A stretch of 5,884 nucleotides of DNA from DATDTB01 sp035291025. GTDB taxonomy: Archaea > Iainarchaeota > Iainarchaeia > JAFGOX01 > DATDTB01. The notes under the pieces are model-generated. The model made no database searches, was not told the origin of the DNA, and saw only the letters and a list, made by a program, of their open reading frames with translations. Shown here one piece after another: positions 5,071 through 5,884 of the stretch (positions are counted from its first letter, which is position 1; each line of letters begins with the position of its first letter). The stretch covers positions 1-5,884 of the forward strand of contig DATDTB010000091.1 in assembly GCA_035291025.1 (NCBI GenBank), given 5' to 3'. Position numbers and translations under genes: made by a program.

Positions 5071-5884
5071 TCAATTGCTGCGCAGGAGGCGGCGCCTGTT
5101 GCTCAAGTAGTTGGGTTTTTCCTCCGGCTTCTTTTTCAGTTTCACCAGCCCAACGCCTAAAATCACCAAGAAGGGAATTGCCACAAGCAAGGACGTCTTG
5201 AAGTCGAAGGCTGAAGGTGAAACCAAGGCAAGCGCTTGAGTTGACGGACTGGTCAGGGCTGCAGTTGCGGCGGCGGCCTCGTTTGCGTAAAGCACCGCCT
5301 CCGAGTACCTCTCGTCGTCAAAGGCTGCCTTGGCCTTGCCGATTAGTTCCAGCTGCTGCGAAACTACTTCGCCAGAACCGGAGGCTTGGTTTAGTTTTAG
5401 TGAAATGCTGGCACGTTTCAAGCCCTCAACCGCGTCTTCCCTCAACTTTGACAACGCCTCGTCAACCAGCGCTGTTTTTCGCTGGATTTCAACTGGCTTC
5501 GGGGGCAGCTCGAAGCTGTTTTCAGCCAAGTAACGCAGGGCAGAAAGGCTGCTTGACTCCAACCCAGAACCCGCTGACGCCAGCACTCCGGCGTTGGACT
5601 GGCTCAAAGGAGAAATGAAAGACTTAAGGGACTCAACCAAGCCGTCGTCAATTGGTGGCTTGTAGTCGGTCTTGAAAGCTCGAGGGGGGACAAGGAGGGC
5701 GCGCTGCAGGCTTGAAACCTTTTCCCCTAGTTTTTGGTCCCCGAAAACGCCAATGGATTCGTTGAGTGATTTTTTCAACTCCTCAAGCCTTTTCGCCGAC
5801 TCCCGTTCAACTAACTCTGACACAAGCGGCTCGCTCGCCTTTGAGCGGGCCTTGTCCGCGTAAGCCCGGGCGTCGCTGAAAGCC
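5071..5884 (-). CDS. Unrecognised protein with C-terminal membrane anchor (N-terminus outside window)
   Basis: The frame stays open to the window edge, so the 270 visible residues are the C-terminal part and the GTG at 5823 is probably internal. I do not recognise a family. The visible part is mostly charged, alanine-rich helix with likely coiled-coil segments, including a TPR-like stretch (GKAKAAFDDERYSEAVLYANEA, in two pieces: GKAKAAFDDERYSEAVL then YANEA). A Ser/Thr/Pro-rich linker follows, then one hydrophobic span (SLLVAIPFLVILGVGL, about 231-246) and a lysine/arginine-rich tail ending NRRRLLRSN. This suggests a single-pass protein with its bulk outside and a short basic cytoplasmic tail, as in many archaeal surface proteins. 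It is convergent with the GTPase, with one base between stops, leaving no room for separate terminators. Function unknown. Confidence 0.75.
   Translation of the reverse strand, partial: AFSDARAYADKARSKASEPLVSELVERESAKRLEELKKSLNESIGVFGDQKLGEKVSSLQRALLVPPRAFKTDYKPPIDDGLVESLKSFISPLSQSNAGVLASAGSGLESSSLSALRYLAENSFELPPKPVEIQRKTALVDEALSKLREDAVEGLKRASISLKLNQASGSGEVVSQQLELIGKAKAAFDDERYSEAVLYANEAAAATAALTSPSTQALALVSPSAFDFKTSLLVAIPFLVILGVGLVKLKKKPEEKPNYLSNRRRLLRSN

Noticed and set aside
4415..5074. 219-codon minus-strand open frame opposite the GTPase
   Set aside because: The plus strand carries all four GTPase motifs in order; the antisense frame is a shadow produced by codon bias.
1..5884. Apparent scarcity of GATC (I found only two: near 1188 and 5028)
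   Set aside because: Asp is mostly encoded by GAC and ATC is uncommon throughout, which lowers the expectation. A count by eye in a window this small is not evidence of restriction avoidance.

Overview
The window is archaeal. It carries the archaeal DNA-end-processing pair NurA and HerA, an archaeal/eukaryotic-type peptidyl-tRNA hydrolase (Pth2), TATA-like promoters about 27 bases ahead of starts, GTG/TTG start codons and very tight gene packing. Compact genes and moderate GC would suit a DPANN-type lineage, but the sequence alone does not fix the phylum.

Layout. Positions 1-2435 (minus strand) hold nurA followed by herA, a two-gene DNA end-resection operon; the herA 3' end lies outside the window. 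Positions 2436-3911 hold a tnpB-only IS200/IS605-type (IS1341-like) insertion on the minus strand. Its tnpB has an intact RuvC triad and zinc finger. The stop codon lies inside a right-end hairpin that is probably also part of an omega (reRNA) guide RNA. Between tnpB and the next gene is a 265-base non-coding stretch rich in hairpins, best read as the left end of the element or remnants of related ends. Positions 3912-5069 (plus strand) hold pth2 and a circularly permuted YlqF/RbgA-like GTPase with almost no gap, a translation and ribosome-assembly pair. Positions 5071-5884 (minus strand) hold the C-terminal part of an unrecognised protein with one transmembrane anchor, convergent with the GTPase and one base away.

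The insertion appears to have split a divergent nurA/pth2 promoter region. A 9-base direct repeat (GCAGTGCGG) flanks it. Removing the sequence between the copies would leave a palindromic TATA-like element about 27 bases from nurA and about 30 from pth2. The most interesting signals are in the non-coding parts of this element: mutually exclusive helices around the right end, matching hairpins at both ends, and a 14-of-16 match between the presumed guide segment and DNA just upstream of tnpB's own TATA box.
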